Positions 14,142-22,256 of a stretch of 40,421 bases of DNA are shown here, piece after piece. The notes under the pieces are model-generated. The model was not told the DNA's origin, ran no database searches, and saw only the letters and a list, made by a program, of their open reading frames with translations. How positions within the stretch are numbered: position 1 is the first letter of the stretch; each line of letters begins with the position of its first letter. The position numbers were made by a program, and so were the translations under genes. Origin of the DNA: a virus; the IMG/VR virus record IMGVR_UViG_3300020450_000044, positions 1 through 40,421 of that record. The stretch is one strand, 5' to 3'.

Positions 14142-14503
14142 TGAGTGGTATAGAGTATAAAGAAACTCTAACAATTCATTTCGTTAATAAACAAGGTCAA
14201 GTGCAAGATGTTAGAGTACCGGTAGGTATGACATTGATGGATGCTGCTCGTGTGTATGCAGAACCTACTATTGATGAAGTACCAGGAGATTGTGGCGGCA
14301 ATCAAAGTTGTGGTACCTGTCATATTAATATTAAAGAGGATATTGACAAAGTTGGAATTGCAGACTATAATAGTTTAGAAACAGAAATTTTAGAACAACA
14401 ACCTGAATATGACCGTATGTATTCTAGGTTAGCGTGTCAGGTCGTATTAAGACCTAAACATAATGGTATGAAAGTGTATTTGAGAGACTATAATAATGTT
14501 TAA
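14141..14503 (+). CDS. 2Fe-2S ferredoxin
   Basis: A 120-residue adrenodoxin-type ferredoxin. Cluster ligands are C51, C57, C60 (GDCGGNQSCGTCH) and C99 (LACQV), the C-x5-C-x2-C...C pattern of this class; 'GMTLMDAARVYA' and 'DYNSLETEILE' are typical of the fold. It shuttles single electrons in the cytoplasm. Candidate partners are host reductases or a phage ribonucleotide reductase outside the window; the sequence does not tell. It overlaps both neighbours (13839 gene by one base, DNA polymerase by eight). A perfect consensus promoter sequence lies inside the gene at 14343-14371. Confidence 0.95.
   Translation: MSGIEYKETLTIHFVNKQGQVQDVRVPVGMTLMDAARVYAEPTIDEVPGDCGGNQSCGTCHINIKEDIDKVGIADYNSLETEILEQQPEYDRMYSRLACQVVLRPKHNGMKVYLRDYNNV
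14343..14371 (+). promoter_or_regulatory. perfect-consensus sigma70 promoter inside the ferredoxin gene
   Basis: TTGACA (14343-14348), 17-nt spacer, TATAAT (14366-14371): all 12 consensus bases at ideal spacing. It lies in ferredoxin codons (Ile-Asp-Lys ... Asp-Tyr-Asn) 125 bases before the DNA polymerase start and could drive the polymerase gene separately. Confidence 0.65.
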
Positions 14504-16991
14504 TTTTTACAAAGATGTAATAGAATATAAAGGCAACCTTTTAGTTAGAGGTGTACACGAAGGCGAAGAGTTTAGAGAGAAGGTAAACTTTAGACCTACT
14601 CTATTTGCAATCACACAAAACGAAACTAATCACAAAACATTACAAGGTCAGAATTTAAAACCTATCTCATTTGATAGTATATACAAGTGCCGAGACTTCA
14701 AAAGAAATTATACAAATTCTTCTGCTCCCTTATACGGAAACGACAGATATCATTTCCAGTATATCGCAAAGAACTACCCAGGTGATATTCAGTTTGATAA
14801 AAACTTAATTAAGATATTCACATTAGATATAGAGGTGACCGCTGAAAAAGGTTTCCCTGATGTTGAAAATCCTATTGAAGAGATTTTATGTCTTACTATC
14901 AAAAATCAATCAAATAAAAATATAATCACCTGGGGAACTAAACCATTCTTCACAAAGCGTCCAGATGTAACCTATATTGAGTGTCAATCAGAAAAACAAT
15001 TACTGATGGAGTTTTTTAAATTCTGGACTAAAAACTATCCTGATATTATCACAGGTTGGAATACTAAATTCTTTGACTTACCTTATCTATGTAATAGAAT
15101 AAAACATCTAGTAGGCGACAAAGTAATTAATAAATTATCGCCTTGGGGTTTGATAGAACACGAACAAATTACGGTAAGAGGTCGTGCCCAAACTGCTTAT
15201 GATATAAAAGGTATTACAATGTTAGATTACCTTGACTTGTATAAGAAGTTTATACCTGTTAGACAAGAGAGTTATAAACTAGACTATATCGCAAAAGTAG
15301 AATTAGGTAGCGATGGTAAAGATAGTAACCCATACGATACATTTAGAGAATGGTATACAAACGATTTTCAAAGTTTTGTTGATTACAATATTAAAGATGT
15401 TGAACTTGTTGACCAACTTGAAGACAAGTTAAGATTGATTGAACTTATCTTAACAATGGCCTATGAGGCAAAGATTAATTACCAAGATGTCTTTTCGGAA
15501 GTAAGACTATGGGATACATTAATCTATAATCATCTTCTTAAAGAGAATATACATTTACCGCCTAGAGGCGACAATGTAAAAGAAGAGAAATATACTGGTG
15601 CGTATGTTAAGACGCCACAAGTTGGTCAACACAAATGGATTGTTTCATTTGATATTAACTCACTATATCCTCATTTGATTATGCAATATAATATATCGCC
15701 TGAAAAAATGATAGGTGTAAAACCTCAAGGTATTAGTGTTAATAAAATGTTGCAACAAAAGACGCCTTTAGACTATCTGGAAACGGAGGGGTGTACGATT
15801 ACGCCTAATGGTGCTATGTTTAAAACAGATAGTCAAGGCTTCTTACCTAAACTTATGGAAAAGATGTATAATGACCGAGTGCATTTTAAGAAATTAGAGT
15901 TTGAAGCAAAGAAAGAATTTCAGAAAACAAAAGACCCAATGTATGAAAAAGAAATATCTCGTTGTCATAATATACAATGGGCAAAGAAAATATCATTGAA
16001 TAGTGCTTATGGTGCAATAGGTAATCAGTATTTTAGATTTTATAATGTTCACCAGGCGACAGCGATTACAACTGCTGGGCAGTTTATTATTCAGTATATT
16101 GAACAACAAGTAAACAAATATATGAACGATATATTACAGACTAAAGACCAAGTTGATTATATCGTTGCAAGTGATACCGATAGTATCTATTTGTGTTTAG
16201 ATAAACTTGTTGACAAAGTATGTAAAGATAAAACTAAAGAACAGAAGATAAACTTTATCAATAAAGTTGTAGAGAATAAACTTGAACCTTTTATTGATAA
16301 GTGTTTCAATGAACTTGCAAGATACACAAACGCATTTCAACAAAAGATGGTTATGAAACGAGAGTGTATCGCAGACAAAGGTATCTGGACTGCCAAGAAA
16401 AGATATATGTTAAATGTATTAGATGAAGAAGGTTTTAGATACGAAGAACCTAAACTAAAGATTATGGGCATTGAGGCAGTTAAATCTTCAACACCTGAAG
16501 TTTGTAGAGTTGCGATTAGAGAAGCGATTAAAATAGTTATGAATAAAGAAGAAACTGATTTACATAATTATATCGCAAAGTTTAGAGCAGAATATAAAGA
16601 CTATGAACCTGAACAGATTGCGTTTCCTAGAAGTTGTAATAATTTGAGAAAGTATTTCTCACCTAGCGACATTTTTATTAAAGGTACGCCGATACACATT
16701 AAAGGAAGTCTTATATATAATTATCATCTAAAAAATCAAAATTTAGATTACAAGTATCCTTTAATACAAGAAGGTGACAAGATTAAGTTTATATTATTAA
16801 AAGAACCTAATCCTTTCAAATTCAATGTGTGTAGTTATATCTCTACTTTACCTAGAGAGTTTAAACTAAAGGAATATGTTGATTATGATTTGCAGTTTGA
16901 GAAAACATTTTTAGACCCAATGAGATTTATATTGGGTGCGATTAATTGGACTGCTGAACCAAAAGCAAGTTTAGAAAGTTTTTTTGTATGA
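14496..16991 (+). CDS. 43: family B DNA polymerase (T4 gp43-like)
   Basis: An 831-residue replicative polymerase with intact proofreading and polymerising sites. Exonuclease motifs: FTLDIEV (Exo I), TGWNTKFFDLPYL (Exo II) and VDYNIKDVELV (Exo III). Polymerase motifs: SFDINSLYPHLIMQYNI (motif A), KKISLNSAYGAIGN (motif B) and YIVASDTDSIYL (motif C). Slightly shorter than T4 gp43 (898). The C-terminus ends with ASLESFFV, compatible with the clamp-binding tail of this family. It overlaps the ferredoxin by eight bases and its TGA overlaps the ATG of a tiny membrane protein. Likely transcribed with the preceding genes and perhaps from the internal promoter at 14343. Confidence 0.98.
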   Translation: MFNFYKDVIEYKGNLLVRGVHEGEEFREKVNFRPTLFAITQNETNHKTLQGQNLKPISFDSIYKCRDFKRNYTNSSAPLYGNDRYHFQYIAKNYPGDIQFDKNLIKIFTLDIEVTAEKGFPDVENPIEEILCLTIKNQSNKNIITWGTKPFFTKRPDVTYIECQSEKQLLMEFFKFWTKNYPDIITGWNTKFFDLPYLCNRIKHLVGDKVINKLSPWGLIEHEQITVRGRAQTAYDIKGITMLDYLDLYKKFIPVRQESYKLDYIAKVELGSDGKDSNPYDTFREWYTNDFQSFVDYNIKDVELVDQLEDKLRLIELILTMAYEAKINYQDVFSEVRLWDTLIYNHLLKENIHLPPRGDNVKEEKYTGAYVKTPQVGQHKWIVSFDINSLYPHLIMQYNISPEKMIGVKPQGISVNKMLQQKTPLDYLETEGCTITPNGAMFKTDSQGFLPKLMEKMYNDRVHFKKLEFEAKKEFQKTKDPMYEKEISRCHNIQWAKKISLNSAYGAIGNQYFRFYNVHQATAITTAGQFIIQYIEQQVNKYMNDILQTKDQVDYIVASDTDSIYLCLDKLVDKVCKDKTKEQKINFINKVVENKLEPFIDKCFNELARYTNAFQQKMVMKRECIADKGIWTAKKRYMLNVLDEEGFRYEEPKLKIMGIEAVKSSTPEVCRVAIREAIKIVMNKEETDLHNYIAKFRAEYKDYEPEQIAFPRSCNNLRKYFSPSDIFIKGTPIHIKGSLIYNYHLKNQNLDYKYPLIQEGDKIKFILLKEPNPFKFNVCSYISTLPREFKLKEYVDYDLQFEKTFLDPMRFILGAINWTAEPKASLESFFV

Positions 16992-17137
16992 CACAACTAG
17001 ATATAATCATCGCCTGGTTCTTATTGATATTTGCATTTAGATTAGGTGCAAATTTAGCGTTGACTAGATTGTCGTTTATACAACTATTAATTATTTGTGG
17101 TGCAATAAAATTTTTAGAGATTGCATATACAAGTTAG
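16988..17137 (+). CDS. tiny two-helix membrane protein
   Basis: A 49-residue ORF that begins with ATG overlapping the polymerase stop (ATGA) and ends six bases before the next ATG. MTQLDIIIAWFLLIFAFRLG and then LSFIQLLIICGAIKFLEIAY predict two membrane helices with a short polar turn. The exact fit into the gap and the coupling overlap support it as a real gene. No family recognised; position after gp43 says nothing clear about its role. Confidence 0.65.
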   Translation: MTQLDIIIAWFLLIFAFRLGANLALTRLSFIQLLIICGAIKFLEIAYTS

Positions 17138-17143
17138 GAGTTT

Positions 17144-17626
17144 ATGGATAAGTTGGATATTTTACAGAAACAAACAGAATTGGATCCTGAAAAAGTTGAT
17201 GTGGATCCAGTAAGACCTCATCTATCTATTGAGTTTAGAACTTCAAAAGGTAGAGAAATATATGGTCTTATGAATAGTGATATTAGTAGAGCAGATGGTT
17301 CTTTCGTAGATGTTCCTCTTGCGATATGTTGTGTAGCATATTGTACAGAAGTACCGAAGAACGAAGAAGAACTAGATAGGTTTTCTAATCCTGATGGTCA
17401 TATTGCAGTTGCATATACCGTATGGTCAACAGGTTGGCGTAAAGGTGCAGGTAGAGATATTATATTTGCAATACGAGACGATTTGAAAAACTATCCTAAT
17501 ATAAAAAGATTGGTGACTTTATCACCATTGACAGAAATGGCATATAAGTTTCATATAAAGAACGGTGCCTTTCTATTGAATAATAATGAAACGAGTTATA
17601 ACTTTGAATACGACCTTAAATCTTAA
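17144..17626 (+). CDS. GNAT-like acetyltransferase-type protein
   Basis: A 160-residue protein. 'AVAYTVWSTGWRKGAGRDII' contains RKGAGR, which fits the acetyl-CoA pyrophosphate loop (Q/R-x-x-G-x-G/A) of GNAT enzymes, and 'MAYKFHIKNGAFLL' fits the C-terminal 'A..FY.k.GF' element. The first 25 residues are acidic. The substrate is unknown; phage GNAT-like proteins near replication genes have been seen but not characterised as far as I know. Shine-Dalgarno GGAG is six bases upstream. The 3' end overlaps the next frame by 41 bases, unless that gene starts further in. Confidence 0.6.
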   Translation: MDKLDILQKQTELDPEKVDVDPVRPHLSIEFRTSKGREIYGLMNSDISRADGSFVDVPLAICCVAYCTEVPKNEEELDRFSNPDGHIAVAYTVWSTGWRKGAGRDIIFAIRDDLKNYPNIKRLVTLSPLTEMAYKFHIKNGAFLLNNNETSYNFEYDLKS

Positions 17627-18839
17627 AGATTACGCAGACGAAAACGGTTTGCCTATAATGGACACTATCCAGTTTGATAGATGGACAGAAGAGTTAGGCA
17701 AAGAACAATTTAGAGTTTTGTTGTCTCAATATATCGCAAATGAAAGACCGAAGTTTCCTTTGAAACAAATATCATATGCAGATATGAGAAAGAATATAAT
17801 TGATTTAAGTAAGTTTGATACATCTAAAATCTGTACACCTAAAGAACAGATAGAGAAAGAAGTATTTGAGAAGTATGATGATTACGAATATAACTTTAAA
17901 GATTATGGTCTAGGTATCATAGACGCTCCTTCAATATACAATGTATCATCTAATTACTTTCATCAACATTTAAGATTGAATTGTAGTAGTTATGGTTTCA
18001 AAGCACCTATTGATGTGTGGAATAATGGTGACGCAAAAGATGTATGGCGTTGTCTAGGTCCTATATGGCGTGGCATTAATACTGAAAGACATTTAAGAGA
18101 AGGTACATATATGAGTGCCTTTAGATTAGGTACATATATTGCAACACAATTTAAACCTGTCGTTGCGAAGACAATATATGATATGACAAAAGCGAACACC
18201 GTATTAGATACCTCTTGTGGTTGGGGTGATAGACTTGCAGGTTTCTTTGCTAGTAATGCAACTGAATATTATGGTTGTGACCCAAACCCTAACACATATA
18301 AACAATATATGAAACAGATTGAAGAGTATAGTAAATTCTTTCCTAATAAGAAAGTTAAGATATACAATTGTGGTGCAGAAAATTTACCTTATGATGAGTT
18401 ACCAGATATAGATTGTGCGTTTACAAGTCCGCCTTATTTTAGTACAGAAGAATATAATAAAGGTGGTGAACTAGAAGAAAATCAATCTTGGTTTAAATTT
18501 AATGAATATGAAAGATGGCGTGATGACTTCTATTTACCTGTCGCAGAAAAGACACTTTCTAAATCTAAATTTATGTTAGTAAATATAATGGATCCGAAAG
18601 TCAAAAATGTACGATACAGGTCAAGTGATGAATTAATAAATAGTAATAGAGACAAATTCATAGGTCAGATTGGTATGGTCATTATGCAAAGACCTCAAGG
18701 TAATGCAAAGTTTAAGACCAAAGAAGAACTGAATAAATTTATGGCAATGAAGTATATTGAAAATGTATGGTGTTTTGGTCCTAAAGATTACGACTTCTTC
18801 TCTTCAAGCAGAAGAGCGACATTGGAAAGTTTTCTATGA
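17586..18839 (+). CDS. DNA methyltransferase-like protein (TSPPY), second copy
   Basis: A 417-residue protein with the same plan as the gene at 2111: a 200-residue N-terminal domain, then AdoMet motif I DTSCGWGDR (208-216), YYGCDPNP (228-235) and catalytic TSPPYF (280-285). It is therefore an amino-methyltransferase-like enzyme, possibly for modifying phage or host DNA; the target is unknown. The frame opens at ATG 17586, inside the preceding gene and without a clear ribosome site; ATG 17658 (MDTIQFDRW) is an alternative start. Its stop overlaps the next ATG (ATGA). No cognate nuclease gene is adjacent. Confidence 0.8.
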   Translation: MKRVITLNTTLNLKDYADENGLPIMDTIQFDRWTEELGKEQFRVLLSQYIANERPKFPLKQISYADMRKNIIDLSKFDTSKICTPKEQIEKEVFEKYDDYEYNFKDYGLGIIDAPSIYNVSSNYFHQHLRLNCSSYGFKAPIDVWNNGDAKDVWRCLGPIWRGINTERHLREGTYMSAFRLGTYIATQFKPVVAKTIYDMTKANTVLDTSCGWGDRLAGFFASNATEYYGCDPNPNTYKQYMKQIEEYSKFFPNKKVKIYNCGAENLPYDELPDIDCAFTSPPYFSTEEYNKGGELEENQSWFKFNEYERWRDDFYLPVAEKTLSKSKFMLVNIMDPKVKNVRYRSSDELINSNRDKFIGQIGMVIMQRPQGNAKFKTKEELNKFMAMKYIENVWCFGPKDYDFFSSSRRATLESFL

Positions 18840-19162
18840 CACAACGGAGAGAAATGATAAAAAAATCAGAATACGAAAGCGACTTAAAACCTTATTACGA
18901 TTATCAACGGAAAGTTGCATACAATAAAGAAAAGATATTTGAAATGGCACATAAGTTTGATGGCCGTATGTTCAATACTCAATATGGTGAGGTTGCACCT
19001 AGCGACTTTGGTCAACACCTTTGGGATAGAATACCACCAGAAGAGTACGAAGAACCACCAGCAAGTTGGGTTCCCAAAGATGAACAATATCGGATAGAAG
19101 GCGAAGGCATTTCTACTGGTAGAAAAGTTGTGTTAAGAGCGAAACAGGCTGTTGACAAATAA
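18836..19162 (+). CDS. hypothetical protein, 108 residues
   Basis: A soluble, charged protein whose ATG overlaps the previous stop. 'MFNTQYGEVAPSDFGQHLWD' is the most distinctive part and a proline-rich EEPPASWVP segment follows. No family recognised. Its last codons (Val-Asp-Lys) contain the TTGACA of the uvsX promoter. An alternative start is ATG 18854 (MIKKSEYESD). Its place between a methyltransferase and uvsX suggests an early gene. Confidence 0.6.
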   Translation: MTQRREMIKKSEYESDLKPYYDYQRKVAYNKEKIFEMAHKFDGRMFNTQYGEVAPSDFGQHLWDRIPPEEYEEPPASWVPKDEQYRIEGEGISTGRKVVLRAKQAVDK

Positions 19163-19180
19163 GTTAAATTAGTATAGTAT
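19152..19180 (+). promoter_or_regulatory. sigma70-like promoter abutting uvsX
   Basis: TTGACA (19152-19157), 17-nt spacer, TAGTAT (19175-19180), then GGAGAAATT and ATG at 19190. Identical spacing and nearly identical -10-to-ATG sequence as at 13801-13838. Confidence 0.6.
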
Positions 19181-19189
19181 GGAGAAATT

Positions 19190-20209
19190 ATGACAAAAGA
19201 CTTTCTTAAAGACATTATTAAAGAGACTGGCAATGAATATGCTACACTAGCAAGTGAAGGCATAGACGCTGGCGATGTGACCAACTTTGTTGACACAGGT
19301 TGCTATTCTCTTAATGCGTTATTATCAGGCAGTATATATGGCGGTATGCCTGCTAATAAAATCACCGCTATCGCTGGTGAAAGTGCTACAGGTAAAACAT
19401 TTTTTGCTTTATCTATCTGTAAGAACTTTTTAGATATGGACAAAGACGCAGGTATCATTTACTTTGAAAGTGAGAGTGCAGTATCTAAAAATATGATTGA
19501 AGATAGAGGTATTGATAGTAAAAGATTTGTAGTTGTTCCTGTTGCAACCGTACAAGAATTTAGAACACAATCAATTAAAATCGTTGACAAGTACCTAGAA
19601 CAACCTGAAAAAGATAGAAAACCTATTATGTTTGTTTTAGATAGTTTAGGTATGTTATCTACTACAAAAGAAATGGAAGATACTGCCGAAGGTAAAGAGA
19701 CTAGAGATATGACAAGGTCTCAAATTGTGAAGTCAACATTTAGAGTATTAACATTGAAACTAGGTAAGGCAAATGTACCTATGATTATGACCAATCATAC
19801 TTATGATGTAATCGGTTCAATGTTCCCACAAAAAGAAATGGGCGGCGGCTCTGGTCTTAAATACGCTGCCTCATCAATCATTTATTTAGGTAAGAGAAAA
19901 GTCAAAGACGGCACAGAAGTTGTCGGTAATATTATTCATTGTAAAAACTACAAGTCAAGGTTGACAAAAGAAAATGCAATGATAGATGTACTTTTAACTT
20001 ACGAAAAAGGTTTAGATAAACATTATGGTTTAATTGAACTTGCAGAAGAGAGTGGTGTATTCAAAAAGGTATCTACTAGATATGAAATGCCTGATGGTAC
20101 TAAAGTCTTCGGTAAGTCTATAATGAACGAACCTGAAAAGTATTTTACAAAAGAAGTATTAGAAAAGATTGATGAACAAGCAAAAAGAAAATTCCTCTAC
20201 GGCGAATAA
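19190..20209 (+). CDS. uvsX: UvsX recombinase (RecA-like)
   Basis: A 339-residue strand-exchange protein. Walker A is GESATGKT (about 63-70), Walker [11 protein letters not shown], and MIMTNHTYD fits the L1/Q-motif region; '[19 protein letters not shown]' is the conserved L2-side segment of T4 UvsX. It forms filaments on single-stranded DNA for recombination-dependent replication and repair, with helicase gp41 nearby. It is shorter than T4 UvsX (391) by losing part of the C-terminus. Preceded by a promoter that nearly touches the ATG; the next gene starts inside its 3' end. Confidence 0.95.
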   Translation: MTKDFLKDIIKETGNEYATLASEGIDAGDVTNFVDTGCYSLNALLSGSIYGGMPANKITAIAGESATGKTFFALSICKNFLDMDKDAGIIYFESESAVSKNMIEDRGIDSKRFVVVPVATVQEFRTQSIKIVDKYLEQPEKDRKPIMFVLDSLGMLSTTKEMEDTAEGKETRDMTRSQIVKSTFRVLTLKLGKANVPMIMTNHTYDVIGSMFPQKEMGGGSGLKYAASSIIYLGKRKVKDGTEVVGNIIHCKNYKSRLTKENAMIDVLLTYEKGLDKHYGLIELAEESGVFKKVSTRYEMPDGTKVFGKSIMNEPEKYFTKEVLEKIDEQAKRKFLYGE

Positions 20210-20492
20210 GAGATATGTCTATGTACAAAGAGACGGAGACGATTTTAGTAGTATAAAAATCGTTGAAGGCAAGTACAAAGATGTAATCTACAAATACGGC
20301 AAGGTGCAGTTTGGTAATGAAGAACAATCTGACGGCAATCTTCCTTTGCAGTTTCAATGGACTCTATTGAGAAAACCAGAAGAACTGGACTTGGATATTG
20401 ACCAACCTGCATTTATAAAGTATATTGGTGATATATTAGTTGAAATATTAGATGAAAGAATAAAGAATGGTACAATCCTTGATGACAAATAG
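20172..20492 (+). CDS. hypothetical protein between uvsX and gp41
   Basis: A 106-residue protein starting within the end of uvsX; ATG 20169 and 20172 are adjacent options. '[20 protein letters not shown]' then [18 protein letters not shown] looks like a conserved short protein found at this position in marine T4-like phages. Mixed alpha/beta, acidic. It overlaps the helicase gene by about 11 bases at the 3' end. Function unknown; co-translation with uvsX and gp41 suggests a replication or recombination accessory role. Confidence 0.65.
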   Translation: MNKQKENSSTANKRYVYVQRDGDDFSSIKIVEGKYKDVIYKYGKVQFGNEEQSDGNLPLQFQWTLLRKPEELDLDIDQPAFIKYIGDILVEILDERIKNGTILDDK

Positions 20493-21846
20493 AATAGAAG
20501 ACACAATACTAACAAACTTAATTTTTAATGAAGATTATTGTAGAAAAGTTTTGCCTTTTCTAAAAGATGATTACTTTGCTAATCGTACAGATAAAATTTT
20601 GTTTGACCAAATATATCAGTTTGTAGATAAATATAATAATCTTCCTACAAAAGAAACCTTGATTATAGAATTAGGAAATAGAAAAGATATTACCGAGGAA
20701 GAGTATAAGGCAATTAAACAAACTATAAACGGACTTTCTTACGAAGAGAACGAATTACAATGGTTGTTTGATACTACGGAGAAATTCTGTAAAGACAAGG
20801 CGGTAAACAATGCAGTACTTAACGGCATTAAAATCTTGGATGGAAAAGACAAGAAAAGAACTCCGGAGGCCATTCCTTCAATTTTATCTGAAGCTCTTGC
20901 TGTGTCTTTTGATAATCATATTGGGCACGATTACATTGATGACGCAGATGATAGATTTGATTGGTACCATAGAACTGAATTAAGATTACCATTTGACTTA
21001 CAATATTTCAATAAGATAACTAAAGGCGGTGTTCCGCAGAAGACTTTAAATGTTTGTCTTGCAGGTACAGGTGTTGGTAAATCTTTGTTTATGTGTCACC
21101 TCGCCGCCTCTAGTATACTTGAAGGTAAAAATGTATTGTATGTAACCCTAGAAATGGCTGAGGAAAGAATTGCAGAAAGAATAGACGCTAACCTATTAGA
21201 TGTTAGTACAGATGATTTACACGCTCTACCTAAAACAATGTTTGATGATAGAGTTGAAAGATTAAAAAGTAAGTCGCCTGGTAAATTAATCATTAAAGAA
21301 TATCCTACTGCTTCTGCTCATAGTGGACATTTCAAAGCATTGTTAAATGAACTTGCATTAAAGAAGAGTTTTAAACCTGATGTATTGTTTATTGACTATT
21401 TGAATATATGTGCCTCTAGTAGATTTAAAGGTGGTAATATATCATCTTATTTCTATATAAAAGCAATCGCAGAAGAATTACGAGGTCTTGCTGTTGAATT
21501 TAAATTACCTATATTCACGGCAACTCAAACCACAAGAAGTGGTTTTGTATCTACTGATATTGGATTAGAAGATACTTCAGAAAGTTTTGGTCTACCTGCT
21601 ACTGCTGATTTTATGTTTGCATTAATGACTAGTGAAGAACTAGATAGTCTTAATCAGATGAAAGTTAAACAACTTAAAAACAGATATAGCGACCCAGCAA
21701 TCAATCGTTCTTTTATAATCGGCGTTGATAGAAGTAAGATGAGATTGTATGATGTAGAGCAAAAAGCACAAAACATTGTAGACGCCAATCAGGAGAAAGA
21801 GATTGAAACTGACCCATACGATAAGTTTTCTGATTTCAAAGTTTAA
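20482..21846 (+). CDS. 41: replicative DNA helicase (T4 gp41-like, DnaB family)
   Basis: A 454-residue hexameric 5'-3' helicase. I prefer ATG 20482 ([20 protein letters not shown]) to ATG 20467 because it matches the T4 gp41 N-terminus. 'LNVCLAGTGVGKSLFMCHLA' holds Walker A; 'VLFIDYLNICASSR' is Walker B; 'LPIFTATQTTRSGF' is motif H3 and 'TSESFGLPATADFMFAL' matches T4 gp41. 'KQLKNRYSDPAINRSFIIG' gives the arginine-finger region. It unwinds DNA ahead of the polymerase together with a primase encoded elsewhere. It overlaps the preceding small gene. Confidence 0.96.
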   Translation: MTNRIEDTILTNLIFNEDYCRKVLPFLKDDYFANRTDKILFDQIYQFVDKYNNLPTKETLIIELGNRKDITEEEYKAIKQTINGLSYEENELQWLFDTTEKFCKDKAVNNAVLNGIKILDGKDKKRTPEAIPSILSEALAVSFDNHIGHDYIDDADDRFDWYHRTELRLPFDLQYFNKITKGGVPQKTLNVCLAGTGVGKSLFMCHLAASSILEGKNVLYVTLEMAEERIAERIDANLLDVSTDDLHALPKTMFDDRVERLKSKSPGKLIIKEYPTASAHSGHFKALLNELALKKSFKPDVLFIDYLNICASSRFKGGNISSYFYIKAIAEELRGLAVEFKLPIFTATQTTRSGFVSTDIGLEDTSESFGLPATADFMFALMTSEELDSLNQMKVKQLKNRYSDPAINRSFIIGVDRSKMRLYDVEQKAQNIVDANQEKEIETDPYDKFSDFKV

Positions 21847-21847
21847 T

Positions 21848-22111
21848 ATGCCTCGTAAAAAAAATATAACAAAAACAAGACAAGAAGGAACACGACCATT
21901 AGAAGAAGGTGAGAAATTACATTACACTAAATCTATGGTTAAGAAGAGAGGTAAGATATACTGGAGGGTTACTGAAAAACCTACCGGTACTATTATCAAA
22001 GACTACTTCTTTGAGAAAGACGCCAGAGCTCTTGTAAGATTTCAAAACAAACATAGAGTTTGGGAAGTCAATGGTGGTATTCCTCACTTTCTTTGTTCTT
22101 ATTACGACTAA
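21848..22111 (+). CDS. small basic phage protein
   Basis: An 87-residue basic protein. ATG 21848 follows the helicase stop by one base; the longer frame upstream lies inside the helicase. 'KSMVKKRGKIYWRVTEKPTG' then TIIKDYFFEKDARALVRFQNKH looks like a compact beta-hairpin-rich fold, with conserved-looking Trp and Tyr residues. I do not recognise a named family. It precedes the tRNA gene by 10 bases. Confidence 0.6.
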   Translation: MPRKKNITKTRQEGTRPLEEGEKLHYTKSMVKKRGKIYWRVTEKPTGTIIKDYFFEKDARALVRFQNKHRVWEVNGGIPHFLCSYYD

Positions 22112-22121
22112 CTTGGAAGAA

Positions 22122-22198
22122 GGCCTTGTAGCTCAACTGGATAGAGCACTAGTCTTCTAAACTAGATGTTGCAGGTTCAAGTCCTGCCAAGGTCGCCA
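22122..22198 (+). tRNA. tRNA-Arg (anticodon UCU)
   Basis: A complete cloverleaf. Acceptor GGCCTTG (22122-22128) pairs with CAAGGTC (22188-22194, one G-U); D stem GCTC/GAGC; anticodon stem CTAGT (22149-22153)/ACTAG (22161-22165) with loop CTTCTAA, anticodon TCT at 22156-22158; T stem GCAGG/CCTGC with TTCAAGT loop; discriminator G and genome-encoded CCA (22196-22198). It reads AGA, the arginine codon that dominates this window, so it would boost phage translation. It sits directly upstream of a sigma70-like promoter and is likely co-transcribed with the helicase operon. Confidence 0.97.
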
Positions 22199-22207
22199 AG
22201 TTTGTGC

Positions 22208-22236
22208 TTGACATAAGAATAAATATTGTCTAGTAT
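22208..22236 (+). promoter_or_regulatory. sigma70-like promoter after the tRNA
   Basis: TTGACA (22208-22213), 17-nt spacer, TAGTAT (22231-22236), 20 bases before the ATG at 22257, with AAAGGAGA as ribosome site between. Confidence 0.8.
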
Positions 22237-22256
22237 ACTCTTAAAGGAGAACTATT

